A stretch of 51,027 bases of DNA from Thermoanaerobaculaceae bacterium (GTDB lineage Bacteria; Acidobacteriota; Thermoanaerobaculia; Thermoanaerobaculales; Thermoanaerobaculaceae). The notes beneath the pieces were generated by a model. That model did not search any database. It was not told the origin of the DNA and was given only the letters and a program-made list of their open reading frames with translations. Below are positions 31,190-40,380 of this stretch, piece after piece; position 1 is the stretch's first letter, and the number at the start of each line of letters is the position of its first letter. The position numbers were made by a program, and so were the translations under genes. The DNA is taken from contig JALOLB010000032.1 of the NCBI GenBank assembly GCA_025456225.1, positions 1 to 51,027 of the forward strand, given 5' to 3'.

Positions 31190-33640
31190 TCAGGAACCGG
31201 GCCGGAGAAGCGCCTCGAATCGCGGCTCCCCCTGGAGACCGGCGAACTCGGGTCCCCGGAACCACGGGACCGGTGCGTTCGCCCTCCGTGCCCGGCCGGC
31301 CCAGGCGATGGCGCCCTCGCGGTCCCTGTTGACGGCCGCAACCAGCGACGCCGTGAACAGCGCCGCCGGATGACGTGGATACGCCGCCAGCAAGGCCTCG
31401 ACGGCCGACGCCGCCTCGGCCCGGCGTCCGAGCTGCGCGAGGCAGACCGGCCGGGTCTCGAGGACACTGCGTTCGGTGCGTGCCGCCTCTGGGAGGGCCT
31501 CGCACTCTGCCAGGGCGGCACTGTAGTGCTCCCTGGCCTCGTCGTGCCGGCCCAGCACGAGGAGCGTGTCGGCGAGGTTCCTGCGGGCCAGGAAGTCCTT
31601 GACGTCCCGGTCGAGGGCCCGTCGATAGTAGGTCTCGGCCTCCTGGAAACGGCCCTGATAGTAGAGGCAGTTCGCCATGTGGATGAGGTCGAGGTGGGTG
31701 CCACGGTCCAGCAACAGATCGCGGTAGAGACGCTCGGCAAGCTCGTGGTTGCCGGCGTACATCTCGACCTCGGCCACCCTTGCTTTGTATGCGGTGTCCT
31801 CGGCTCCACGAGACCTGTACTCGGCAAGCGCCCGGCGCGCCCCATCGTAGTCACCGTGGGCGGCGCGCATATCGGCGAGGGCGAGGTGAGCGGTGGCGTT
31901 GGGAAAGAGCCGAATGCTGCGCTGGAAGGCGATCTCGGCGTCGTCAAAGTGCCCGGCTCGTGACAGGGCATTCCCGAGCGCATGCCAGGTGGCGGGGTTG
32001 CCCGGTGCCGTTCTGGTGAGCTGCTCGGCCAGCTCGATCGCCCTGGTGGTCTGGCCGGTGAGCGTGGCGAGGCCGATCTCGGCCAGACCGACGTTCACCG
32101 GCGAGCCGCCGGCCGCTCGTGCCCGGCTGATGGCATCCTCGCACCTGGCGCGGTCCTCCTCCCGGAAGTGGAACGCGAAACGCCTGCCGTGCTGCTCGGC
32201 GAGCAGGAGCCATGCCTCGGCGAAGCCCGGAGAGTCCGCAAGGGCCGAGGTCAGCAGGCTGATCTCCTCCTCAAGCTCCCGTGAGGTGGCTCTCCTGGCG
32301 GCACGGTCGCGGACGATGAGGTAGGACCGGAAGGCAGCCGGGGATGCGGCCAGCGGGGAGGTACCCCTGGATGCGTAGTCACCACGGTAGGCCCCGCGGA
32401 GGAGCTCGCTCGCCAGCTCCCGGAGGGCAGCCGGCTCCCAGGTGCCGGTCGAGACTCTCTGCGACCAGAGCTCCCTGCCGTCCCGGACGCGGCGCCGGTG
32501 GAGCTCGAGCCATGGCCCTGGCTGTGGGGGCTCCACCGTCAGCTTGATCTCGACCAGCTCGTCGACTGCCAGCTCGCGGGCGATCTCCGCGTCGGTGCGC
32601 CCTGCGGCGTGCAGGCCCAGGACCTCCCGTCGCCCGGCCAGCGTGAGATTGTCCACACCGGCCAGGGCTACCACCACCGTGTCGAAGACCGCTGTGGCGG
32701 CGAGCCGTGCGTCCTCCGTGTCGGCCGGCGCCTCGACAGGCAGGACCGCGACCGCCAGGGGGCGACGGGATCCCCACCACCACCAGCCGGCCGCGGCACC
32801 CGCTACGGCAAGCGCCAGCGCGAGGGCAGCCGGCAGCCACCGGCGGCGGGATGGCGAAGGCCGGGTGACGGTGGGCACGACCTGGGTCGCGGTCTGGCTT
32901 CGGTGGGCCAGCGCATGCAGCTCGGCCGTCGCCTCGTCGAGGCTCTCGTAGGCAGGCACTCCGGGGAGGGCCATCAGGCCGGCGATGAGGCGTTCCAGGG
33001 AGGGCGCCAGCGCGCCACCGTGCGTGCCGATCGCTTCCCGGATCTCTTCGAGCGTCAAGCTCCCGTCCTGGCCCGGTGGGACAGGCTTGCCCAGGAGGGC
33101 GAGGATCGCCCGTCCAAGTGCCCGGAGGTCGGCTGCCGGGCGGTCGGTCGCGATGAGCTCGTGGGGCTCGATGGCAGCCCAGGGGGGCAGGCAGAAGCCG
33201 CCGATCTTCAGGTGTCCGGCATGGGTCACCAGGACCCTGCGGAGTCCGACGCGCCCGCACGTCACGTGGCGGTGGTGCACCGCCGCCAGCGCTTCGGCAA
33301 GCTCGGAGGCCATCCTGACGACCTCGCTGGTCGCGAACGGCTGGCGCGTGGCCAGGTCCTCGAGCGACGCCCCCTCGACCCACTCGCTGATGATCCAGTC
33401 GCTCCCGTCCTGGTGGACGATGTCCAGGATGTGCACGACCGCGGGGTGGGTGACGGCCGCCATGGCTCGCACCTCGCGCCGCCACCGCTCCCGGTCGTCC
33501 ACTCCCACACCTTCGAGGGGCACGCCAACGGCCTGGACCGGGCGCTCGAGCTGCTCGTCCCAGGCTGCGAATCTCTCATGGGTCGTGGAGGTCTCGATCA
33601 CGCGGTCGAGACGGTAGTGGCCGACGCGGGCGGGGCGCAT
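31190..33640 (-). CDS. Degenerate Ser/Thr protein kinase (pseudokinase) with TM helix, TolB/FlgO-like domain and TPRs
   Basis: YRLDRVIETSTTHERFAAWDEQLERPVQAVGV...IISEWVEGASLEDL...HHRHVTCGRVGLRRVLVTHAGHLKIGGF; TM GAAAGWWWWG; TPR C-terminus. Confidence 0.8.
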   Translation of the reverse strand: MRPARVGHYRLDRVIETSTTHERFAAWDEQLERPVQAVGVPLEGVGVDDRERWRREVRAMAAVTHPAVVHILDIVHQDGSDWIISEWVEGASLEDLATRQPFATSEVVRMASELAEALAAVHHRHVTCGRVGLRRVLVTHAGHLKIGGFCLPPWAAIEPHELIATDRPAADLRALGRAILALLGKPVPPGQDGSLTLEEIREAIGTHGGALAPSLERLIAGLMALPGVPAYESLDEATAELHALAHRSQTATQVVPTVTRPSPSRRRWLPAALALALAVAGAAAGWWWWGSRRPLAVAVLPVEAPADTEDARLAATAVFDTVVVALAGVDNLTLAGRREVLGLHAAGRTDAEIARELAVDELVEIKLTVEPPQPGPWLELHRRRVRDGRELWSQRVSTGTWEPAALRELASELLRGAYRGDYASRGTSPLAASPAAFRSYLIVRDRAARRATSRELEEEISLLTSALADSPGFAEAWLLLAEQHGRRFAFHFREEDRARCEDAISRARAAGGSPVNVGLAEIGLATLTGQTTRAIELAEQLTRTAPGNPATWHALGNALSRAGHFDDAEIAFQRSIRLFPNATAHLALADMRAAHGDYDGARRALAEYRSRGAEDTAYKARVAEVEMYAGNHELAERLYRDLLLDRGTHLDLIHMANCLYYQGRFQEAETYYRRALDRDVKDFLARRNLADTLLVLGRHDEAREHYSAALAECEALPEAARTERSVLETRPVCLAQLGRRAEAASAVEALLAAYPRHPAALFTASLVAAVNRDREGAIAWAGRARRANAPVPWFRGPEFAGLQGEPRFEALLRPGS

Positions 33641-33706
33641 GCTGCAGGCATTGTAGCGGCCAGTGGGAATCGTGCGAAGGGCGGGCTGCAGGGTCGCCTG
33701 CGGCGG

Positions 33707-34408
33707 TCAGCGGCCGAGGAGGCGGTCCACGGTGTCATGCCGGGGCTGGTGGCCGGACTGCTGCGCCCGCAGGGCAAGCCACAGGATCCCGGCCAGGATC
33801 AGCCCGCTGGCCATGAGGATCCAGGCGTCGTAGGTCGTCTGGGTGGCGACCGTGAACGACATCGCCACTCCCCGCAGAAACGCCCCGTCGTGGAGGCGGG
33901 GGTCGCGGCTGCCGACCTCGATGCTGAAGGTGCGGTCGCCCCACGGCACGACGCCGGTATAGCCCAGGCTCGTGACGCGCTCCCCGTCGCGCTGGGTTTC
34001 GAACCACCCCCAGGCATCCCGGCCGCCGATCGACAGGGACTCCACCTCGCCGTAGCCCTGGGAGGTGTATCGGCGCGCGTACTCGTCCCGGGCCTCCTGG
34101 ATCTCGTCGCGGGTGGCGGCGCCGGAGTACTCGGTGATGATCACCGAGGTGGTCCAGTCCGTGCCGCCGGGCTTGAGGTACGCCACCTGCCGGAGCCTCG
34201 CCCGGTGGGGGAGCGGCGCGCGCGCGGACTGCACCGTGCTGGTGTAGGCGAGGCCCGTGGGTGGCTTGCGGAGGATCGGTCCCTCGTTGATCGGGGCGCA
34301 GCCGGCGGTTGTCACGGCGAGGAGCAGGGCGGCCAGCCAGCGGCCCGATGGTGCCAGGCGCCGGATCCCGGTCGTGGGCCCTGCCCCAGGTGTGCCCATG
34401 TGCGTCAT
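33707..34408 (-). CDS. Putative lipoprotein with C-terminal TM helix
   Basis: LLLAVTTAGCAPINEGP lipobox; C-terminal YDAWILMASGLILAGILWLAL. Confidence 0.65.
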   Translation of the reverse strand: MTHMGTPGAGPTTGIRRLAPSGRWLAALLLAVTTAGCAPINEGPILRKPPTGLAYTSTVQSARAPLPHRARLRQVAYLKPGGTDWTTSVIITEYSGAATRDEIQEARDEYARRYTSQGYGEVESLSIGGRDAWGWFETQRDGERVTSLGYTGVVPWGDRTFSIEVGSRDPRLHDGAFLRGVAMSFTVATQTTYDAWILMASGLILAGILWLALRAQQSGHQPRHDTVDRLLGR

Positions 34409-34447
34409 CATAGCCGGGTGGACATCGGGGCGCACCCAGAGGTGGCG

Positions 34448-35980
34448 ATGAGCGGCGAGCCCGCGCGGTCGTGGGTTGTGCGGATCCCGTGCCCGCAGTG
34501 CGGAGACGGCGTGGTGGTGGCCTCGGCCGCCACCGGCGCCAGATGCCGGAGCTGCGGCTCGGCCCACCTCGTGACGGGGCACGGCGGGCCGACGGTGCTG
34601 GTCGTGCCCGACCGGGTCGCCAATGCGGAGGAGGCGCGGCAGGTGTTCGTGGCCGACCTGCAGGCGCGGCGGGCTGTCGAGCTCGGGCTGGCGCTGGGCC
34701 GCGACCGTGGAGCGAGCTCCGTTGCGACGGGCGCACCGGAGCCTGACACGCGGGCTGCCGACGCGGGGGAGGCCCTGGCCGCCAGATGGGGAGAGCGGCT
34801 GGATGCCGAGACCCGGGTCCTCTCCGACGTGCGCCTGCTGGCGCCCACCTGCCATCTGGCCGGTCGGTTGTGGGAGGGGGTGATCGGGCGCGACCGCGCC
34901 GGCACGAAGGTCCGGCAGGCAAGAGTGCGAGCAGTGGAGGGTGCGGCTCGGGCCTGCGAGGCGTCGCTGCCCCTCCCGGACATGGGCGCCCTGTCCTGGG
35001 TCCAGGAGCTTTGGCCCTGGCCGGCGTCCGGCCAGGACGTGGCGCCGGTACTGGAGCCGGTCGGACTGGACGAGCGGTTTGCGGCCCTGGGGGCCAGACT
35101 GGATCGCGTCTCGCCCTTTGCCGGGGTCGAACCGGCCCTGCGGCACGCCGTGCTCTGGGTCACCGCCAGGGCGGTGGTGATGCGCCCGTTTCACGTCCTC
35201 CGCCTCGCATGCCGCGGCCGATCCCTCGCGGTGCTGGTGGACGGTGGCGCCCGGACCTGTGTCGTCGCGCTCGAGGACGCCGAGGCGCTCCGGATCGAGC
35301 GGGCGCCCCGGTTGGCTCGTCCGGGCTCGCTGCCCGGTGCCCTCGGCCTGCGCCCCATGCGCTGCCCCGAGTGCGGCGGAGACCTGCCGCTGCAGCGGTT
35401 CGAGGAGGTGCGCCTGTGCCGCACCTGTGGACGGGCGTTCAGTCACGAGGGAGGAAGGCTGCACAGGGTCGCGTACCGGGTGGAGGCCAGGGGGCTGTCG
35501 GGGGACACCGCCCTGCTCCCCTTCTGGCGCCTCCGCTTCCGGCTGCAGGAGGTGGGCGGCGAGATCATCACCTCCCTCGGTCAGCTCAGGGGGAAGCTGC
35601 GCCGGCGGCACGCCGAGCCGATCGACGGGTCGGACGGCCGCGACACGCTCGACGTGCCCGCCTTCCGCTCGGGCGGGCGGGCGCGACTGGCGGACGTCCT
35701 GTGGCGCCGGCCTTGCGAGGGCGAGCCCGGGCCTCACCGGACGCTCGACGGACCCGTGAGCCCGGGCTCGGGCCTGCCGCGTCCGGCCCGCCTGATCTCC
35801 ATCGGGCCCGCTGAGGCGACGGCCCTGGCGAGGCTGGCGCTGCTCCTGGGCCTCGGCGAGCGGGACCTGGCGGGCGCCTCGATCCCGAACCTGCGCGCGC
35901 TGCTGGGCGACTCCCGGATCGACGTGTCGGCACCCACGCTTGTGCTCCGCGAGGTGTCGCGGGCGCACCTGCGGGCCTGA
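34448..35980 (+). CDS. Zinc-ribbon-containing hypothetical protein
   Basis: CPQCGDGVVVASAATGARCRSCG and CPECGGDLPLQRFEEVRLCRTCG. Confidence 0.7.
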   Translation: MSGEPARSWVVRIPCPQCGDGVVVASAATGARCRSCGSAHLVTGHGGPTVLVVPDRVANAEEARQVFVADLQARRAVELGLALGRDRGASSVATGAPEPDTRAADAGEALAARWGERLDAETRVLSDVRLLAPTCHLAGRLWEGVIGRDRAGTKVRQARVRAVEGAARACEASLPLPDMGALSWVQELWPWPASGQDVAPVLEPVGLDERFAALGARLDRVSPFAGVEPALRHAVLWVTARAVVMRPFHVLRLACRGRSLAVLVDGGARTCVVALEDAEALRIERAPRLARPGSLPGALGLRPMRCPECGGDLPLQRFEEVRLCRTCGRAFSHEGGRLHRVAYRVEARGLSGDTALLPFWRLRFRLQEVGGEIITSLGQLRGKLRRRHAEPIDGSDGRDTLDVPAFRSGGRARLADVLWRRPCEGEPGPHRTLDGPVSPGSGLPRPARLISIGPAEATALARLALLLGLGERDLAGASIPNLRALLGDSRIDVSAPTLVLREVSRAHLRA

Positions 35981-36072
35981 TCCGCAGGAACGTGCCTGGC
36001 CGAGGATGGTCGGGGGGGCTGCCCTCACCTGCGCTGCTCGGAGCGCGTGGAGCGGCCAGCGCGCGCCGCAAC

Positions 36073-36417
36073 CTACCGCTCGGGGTGCCGGTCGGGGTGA
36101 TTGGGGTCGTCAAACTCTAGGAACTCGATGGGGGCGCCGTTGTGGACGATGAATGCGACCCGCACGCCGGCGCTTGGAGAGTTGGGGGCGATGAGCACCT
36201 CCTGGCCGGCGATGGCAGCGTCCAGGTCGTCCACCTCGAAGGCGACGTGGGGGACCTTCTGGACCAGCTCCGGGGTCGACGCCCCGGGCTCGAAGCGCAG
36301 CCACTCCACACCGTAAGGGCTGTCGGAGAACCCCTGGACGTACGTCTTGTGGGCGGCCAGGTAGATCTCGCCCTCGCGGGGAAGGGAGGTTGGGATGCCG
36401 ACGTGGTGGTACCTCAC
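36073..36417 (-). CDS. VOC (glyoxalase/dioxygenase-fold) family protein
   Basis: MRYHHVGIPT...VPHVAFEVDDLDAAIAGQEVLIAPNSP...VAFIVHNGAPIEFLEF. Confidence 0.8.
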   Translation of the reverse strand: MRYHHVGIPTSLPREGEIYLAAHKTYVQGFSDSPYGVEWLRFEPGASTPELVQKVPHVAFEVDDLDAAIAGQEVLIAPNSPSAGVRVAFIVHNGAPIEFLEFDDPNHPDRHPER

Positions 36418-36611
36418 GATGCCCTCCGGGCGAGCAGGCCGGCCAGGGAGAGAACGGCGCCCGACCCGGCTGCCACGCCGGCCAGGAAGCCGGCGAGGAA
36501 CGCCCAGGGGCGGCCGAGCGACCCGACGCCGAGCAGCGGGCCGACGACGATCGCCACCCCTCCCAGGCCCGCCAGGGTGGCGCCGAATGCGAGCTTGTGC
36601 TGTGCGAGCAT
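36414..36611 (-). CDS. Small two-TM protein
   Basis: MLAQHKLAFGATLAGLGGVAIVVGPLLGVGSLGRPWAFLAGFLAG; ATGA overlap with the VOC gene. Confidence 0.6.
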   Translation of the reverse strand: MLAQHKLAFGATLAGLGGVAIVVGPLLGVGSLGRPWAFLAGFLAGVAAGSGAVLSLAGLLARRAS

Positions 36612-36680
36612 CCGCGGGTTCTCCGATCGCCCATCCTACGAGAGGGTGTGACGGCGGGTTTCCCGGTCATGTCGAGGTCC

Positions 36681-36913
36681 GAGCGTGTGAAGGAATGTCG
36701 TGAAGGGCCCGCCCCGCCACCTGCACGCCAACGACAGCGTGGATGTGGACGTGGACGTCGACGTGGTCGTGAAGGCCGCGGGGCACTCCCTGGCCACCCA
36801 CGTCCCACCCTGCGGTCTCGGCCGTGCACGCGACACGTCCGGTTCGAGCCCCTTCCCGAGCTTGGCAACGGTCCACGTCCACGTCCACGACCACGTCCAC
36901 GTCCACGTCCACG
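36681..36913. repeat. Composite intergenic element: GAGCGTGTGAAGGAAT block, CAACGACAGC block, then inverted GTGGAC/GTCCAC hexamer arrays
   Basis: gtggatgtggacgtggacgtcgacgtggtcgt (36739-36770) and gtccacgtccacgtccacgaccacgtccacgtccacgtccacg (36871-36913) are mutually reverse complementary. Confidence 0.85.
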
Positions 36914-36947
36914 GTGCGACGCGTCCGCCCGATACCCTCACAGGTTC

Positions 36948-39095
36948 TCAGCTCCTGGCAGGAATCAGCGCGGCGAGCCGGGGATGGCTGCGCAGGGGTT
37001 TCCACGCCGGGTCGAGGGCGAGGAGCTGGGGCGTCAGCCCGGACGGCTCCTGCAGCAGCTCGGCGACCAGGCCGGCGGCCCGGTCGTGCTCGCCGAGGGC
37101 GACCAGCGCCCGTGCGGCCTGCTCGCGGTCGAAGCAGCGGTTGACGGCGTCCGGGCTCTCGCCCTGGGTGCCGACCAGCCTCTCGACCATGTGCCGCGCC
37201 GCCTCGGTGCGACCGAGCCTGGCGAGCACGGTGCCGACCTCTCTGGAGACGCGGCCGGGAGCGCTCCGGCCGTCCGCATCAATGCCTGCGGCTCGCAGCG
37301 CCCGAAGGTACGCCTCGCGTGCCTCCGGCTGCCGCCCGAGCTGGGTGAGGATGTCGCCACGCAGGACCAGGAAGAGCACGGTGCTGGACACGGTTCCCTC
37401 GTCGCGGCTGCCGGCCGGCCCCAGCCGCTCGAGGGCGGCCTCGGGGTGCCCTTCCAGCATCTCGTGTATCGCCCACATGCTGCGGACCGCGTCGGTGTCG
37501 TCGTGAGGGGTCCTCGCGAGCACGGCCCGGGCCGCCGGCAGGTCCCCCACCTGCCAGTGGACCTCGGCCTGGGCGAGAAACGGCCCCGGGTTGTCGGGAT
37601 CGCACGAGCTGGCCTGCTCGAAGGCGGCCAGGGCGTCCTGGTACCGTCGGACGAGCACGAGGGTGGAGCCGAGCTCGCCGAGGAGGAGGGGATCCTGCGG
37701 GGAGAGGTCGAGTGCCGCCTTGAAGCCGACGATCGACTCCTGCCACCGGCCCTGCCGGCGCTGCACCCAGGCCTCGGCCTCCCACACCCCGGGCAGGTCG
37801 GCCCGGAGCTTCTTCGTCTCCTGCAGCGTTGCCAGCGCCCCGTCGAAGTCCTTGTCGCACCAGTAGGAGACCAGCGCCGAGGCGAGCAGGACGTGCGGCC
37901 GCCTCGGGGCCAGGGCCACCGCCGTCGCCACGGCGCTGGACGCCTGCCGGCACTGCTCGGGCTCGAGGTCGTTCCCGAGGTGGTAGAGGTTGGCGTGGTC
38001 GCGCCCCAGCTCGGCCCAAGCCTCGGCGAAGGCCGGGTCGAGGCCCGTCGCGCGCTCCTGGAGGCGCACCGCGAGTCGCAGGCCCTCCCCCGACGATCGT
38101 GACCGCCGGGCGTGCCAGCGCCCCTCGAGGTAGGCACGGAACGCGTCCAGGTTGGTGGTCGGTGCATGCCGGAGGGTCGCGAGCTCGTGCTGCTCGATCA
38201 CGACCGGGAGGCGGCCGCCCACGGACGCGGCGATCTCACCCTGGACCCCCAGGAGGTCGGTGGCGTCGCGGTCGAAGGTGTCGGCCCACACCTGGGAGCC
38301 GTCGGCGGTCCGCACCACCCTGGGTGTGATCCGAACGCGGTTGACCCGGTGGTCCCAGCGCACGGCGCCTGCCACCACGTAATCTGCCTGCAGCAGCCGG
38401 CCGGTCTCCTCGACGCCCCGGCCGGCGAGCCGGCCCGATCCGGTCGGGCACGCCACGACCTGCATGACCCGCAGTCCCGCCAGGCGGCTGCTGATCTCCT
38501 CGGCCATGCCGACGCCGAGGTACTCGTCTGACGGCTCGCCGAGGTTCTCGAAGGGCAGCACGGCGACCCTGGGCGGTGTGACGGGCTGGATGGACGCGGG
38601 GTCGGCCTTGGGTGAGCTGCCGGACCAGGCGCCGAGGCCCAGCAGGACCAGCGCCGCCGCGGCCACCGGCGCGAGCGCCGGGCGCCACCGCCGGCGGGGC
38701 TCCAGCTCCAGAGGGGGCTCGGCCGCGTTCGGTTTCGGGGTGTCGGGGTTGCCGTCGAGATCCGTGACGGCCGCGGCCAGGCGGTAGCCGCGGCGGGCCA
38801 CCGTCTCGATGTACCGCGGCTGCTGTGCCTGGTCCGAGAGTGCCTCCCGCAGCTCGAACACGGCACGGGAGAGCACGGAGTCGCTCGTCGGCTGGCCGGG
38901 CCACACCGTGTCCAGCAGCGTCTCCTTGGCGACCACTGCTCCGGGTCTCGCAGCGAGCGCCGCCAGCACGTCCATCGCCTTGGGGCGCACGAGGACGACC
39001 ACCCTGTCGCGCTCGATGCGGTTGCGGGTCGGCTGCACCACCCAGTCGCCGAGCTTGAAGGGGCTGCGCCGCGGTTCGAGAAGGACGGCCGCCAT
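36948..39095 (-). CDS. CadC-like winged-helix regulator with TolB-like domain and TPRs
   Basis: FKLGDWVVQPTRNRIERDRVVVLVRPKAMDVLAALAARPGAVVAKETLLDTVWPGQPTSDSVLSRAVFELREALSD; TM; VAVLPFENLGEPSDEYLGVGMAEEI; TPRs. Confidence 0.88.
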   Translation of the reverse strand: MAAVLLEPRRSPFKLGDWVVQPTRNRIERDRVVVLVRPKAMDVLAALAARPGAVVAKETLLDTVWPGQPTSDSVLSRAVFELREALSDQAQQPRYIETVARRGYRLAAAVTDLDGNPDTPKPNAAEPPLELEPRRRWRPALAPVAAAALVLLGLGAWSGSSPKADPASIQPVTPPRVAVLPFENLGEPSDEYLGVGMAEEISSRLAGLRVMQVVACPTGSGRLAGRGVEETGRLLQADYVVAGAVRWDHRVNRVRITPRVVRTADGSQVWADTFDRDATDLLGVQGEIAASVGGRLPVVIEQHELATLRHAPTTNLDAFRAYLEGRWHARRSRSSGEGLRLAVRLQERATGLDPAFAEAWAELGRDHANLYHLGNDLEPEQCRQASSAVATAVALAPRRPHVLLASALVSYWCDKDFDGALATLQETKKLRADLPGVWEAEAWVQRRQGRWQESIVGFKAALDLSPQDPLLLGELGSTLVLVRRYQDALAAFEQASSCDPDNPGPFLAQAEVHWQVGDLPAARAVLARTPHDDTDAVRSMWAIHEMLEGHPEAALERLGPAGSRDEGTVSSTVLFLVLRGDILTQLGRQPEAREAYLRALRAAGIDADGRSAPGRVSREVGTVLARLGRTEAARHMVERLVGTQGESPDAVNRCFDREQAARALVALGEHDRAAGLVAELLQEPSGLTPQLLALDPAWKPLRSHPRLAALIPARS

Positions 39096-39284
39096 ACTCA
39101 ACAGTACGTCGATGATGGTCAGGTAGTTCGCGCGCGCATCCCGCCCCCGGCGCCGTCCGTCACGTCGTCCTGTGCGACTGTCCCAGGGACAGGAGGGCTC
39201 GGCTACACTCGTCGGGGTGCCGGGCGGGTGCACCGACCCGACGCGGTGCGAGAAAGCCCGTGGGCGACCTCGAAGGAGCTCGGC

Positions 39285-40277
39285 ATGAGGAGGCTCGCTG
39301 CAGTCGGCGTCCTGGGTCTTCTGCTGGTTGCCGCATCCGCCGGCGCGGGCGGGAAGGACGCAGTGACGGGGGCCGAAGCCGCGGCCACTGCGTGGCTGGC
39401 GCTCACGGGTGCCGACGGGGCTATCGAGTCGTTGCGCCTGATCATCCGCACCGAGCACTCGGAGTACTTCGCGCTCACCTACTGGAGCGACGAGCTGCGC
39501 GTCAAGGGGTTCCTGGGGCGTCCAAGGGAGGGGACCTGTTTGCCGGCGGTGATCTACAACCGCGGCGGCAACCTGGAGTACGGCGCCCTGAAAGGGTGGG
39601 AGATCATCCCGTATGTCGAGGCGGGGTTCGTGGCGGTAGCTTCGCAGTACCGGGGGAACGGCGGCGGCGAGGGACGGGAGCAGTTCGGTGGCGCCGACGT
39701 CGACGACGTCATGAACCTCCTTCCGTTGCTGAAGGGTCTCCCGGAGGTCGATCCGGAGCGGATCGGGATGACCGGCAACTCCCGCGGCGGGATGATGACC
39801 TACCTGGCTCTCAAGCGGCAGACCCTGACCGGCACTCACGACATCAAGGCCGCGGTCACCATCGGTGGTGTGGCCGACCTCTTCGGGTGGCTCGACGAGC
39901 GTCCGAGCATGATCGACACCTTCCGAGCTCTCATCAGGGGATGGCCTGACAAGGGGCCGTATCGGGCCCGCTCGGCGGTCGAGTGGCCCGAGCTGATCAA
40001 TGTGCCGTTGCTCATCCTCCACGGCGAGTCCGACGACAGGGTTTCCGTGGAGCAATCCCGCCGGCTGGCCGAGCTGCTCACGAAGGCGGGGAAGCCTGTC
40101 CAGCTCATCACGTACCCCGGCGATGACCATTCGCTGTCGGTCAGTCGCTCGGGTTTGGTCGAGGGTCTCGCCTGGTTCGGGCACTACCTTGGCATGCCCG
40201 GCGAGGACAGCTCTCTTGAGCGCCACGGCGACGCCATGCAGCAGGTCCTCAGTACATGGCCCGGTTCGGCAAGATGA
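39285..40277 (+). CDS. Secreted alpha/beta hydrolase (dienelactone hydrolase/prolyl oligopeptidase-like)
   Basis: signal peptide; GMTGNSRGGMMTYLAL nucleophile elbow; LLILHGESDDRVSVEQS; GDDHSLS. Confidence 0.85.
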   Translation: MRRLAAVGVLGLLLVAASAGAGGKDAVTGAEAAATAWLALTGADGAIESLRLIIRTEHSEYFALTYWSDELRVKGFLGRPREGTCLPAVIYNRGGNLEYGALKGWEIIPYVEAGFVAVASQYRGNGGGEGREQFGGADVDDVMNLLPLLKGLPEVDPERIGMTGNSRGGMMTYLALKRQTLTGTHDIKAAVTIGGVADLFGWLDERPSMIDTFRALIRGWPDKGPYRARSAVEWPELINVPLLILHGESDDRVSVEQSRRLAELLTKAGKPVQLITYPGDDHSLSVSRSGLVEGLAWFGHYLGMPGEDSSLERHGDAMQQVLSTWPGSAR

Positions 40278-40289
40278 GCAGGAGGACAG

Positions 40290-40329
40290 CAGATCAGCGA
40301 ATCAGCAGATCGGTGGATCAGGCAGGCAG
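40290..40329. repeat. 8-nt-period degenerate tandem repeat (CAGATCAG)
   Basis: cagatcag cgaatcag cagatcgg tggatcag gcaggcag. Confidence 0.7.
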
Positions 40330-40380
40330 CCTCGGATGGTTGGGGGAGCTGACGACCTGATGCGCTGGCTTGCCGGGGGG

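Noticed and set aside
32498-34447. N-terminal ~650 codons of the 1160-aa plus-strand ORF
   Set aside because: This part is antisense to the pseudokinase and lipoprotein; only the portion from ATG 34448 has zinc-ribbon coding character.
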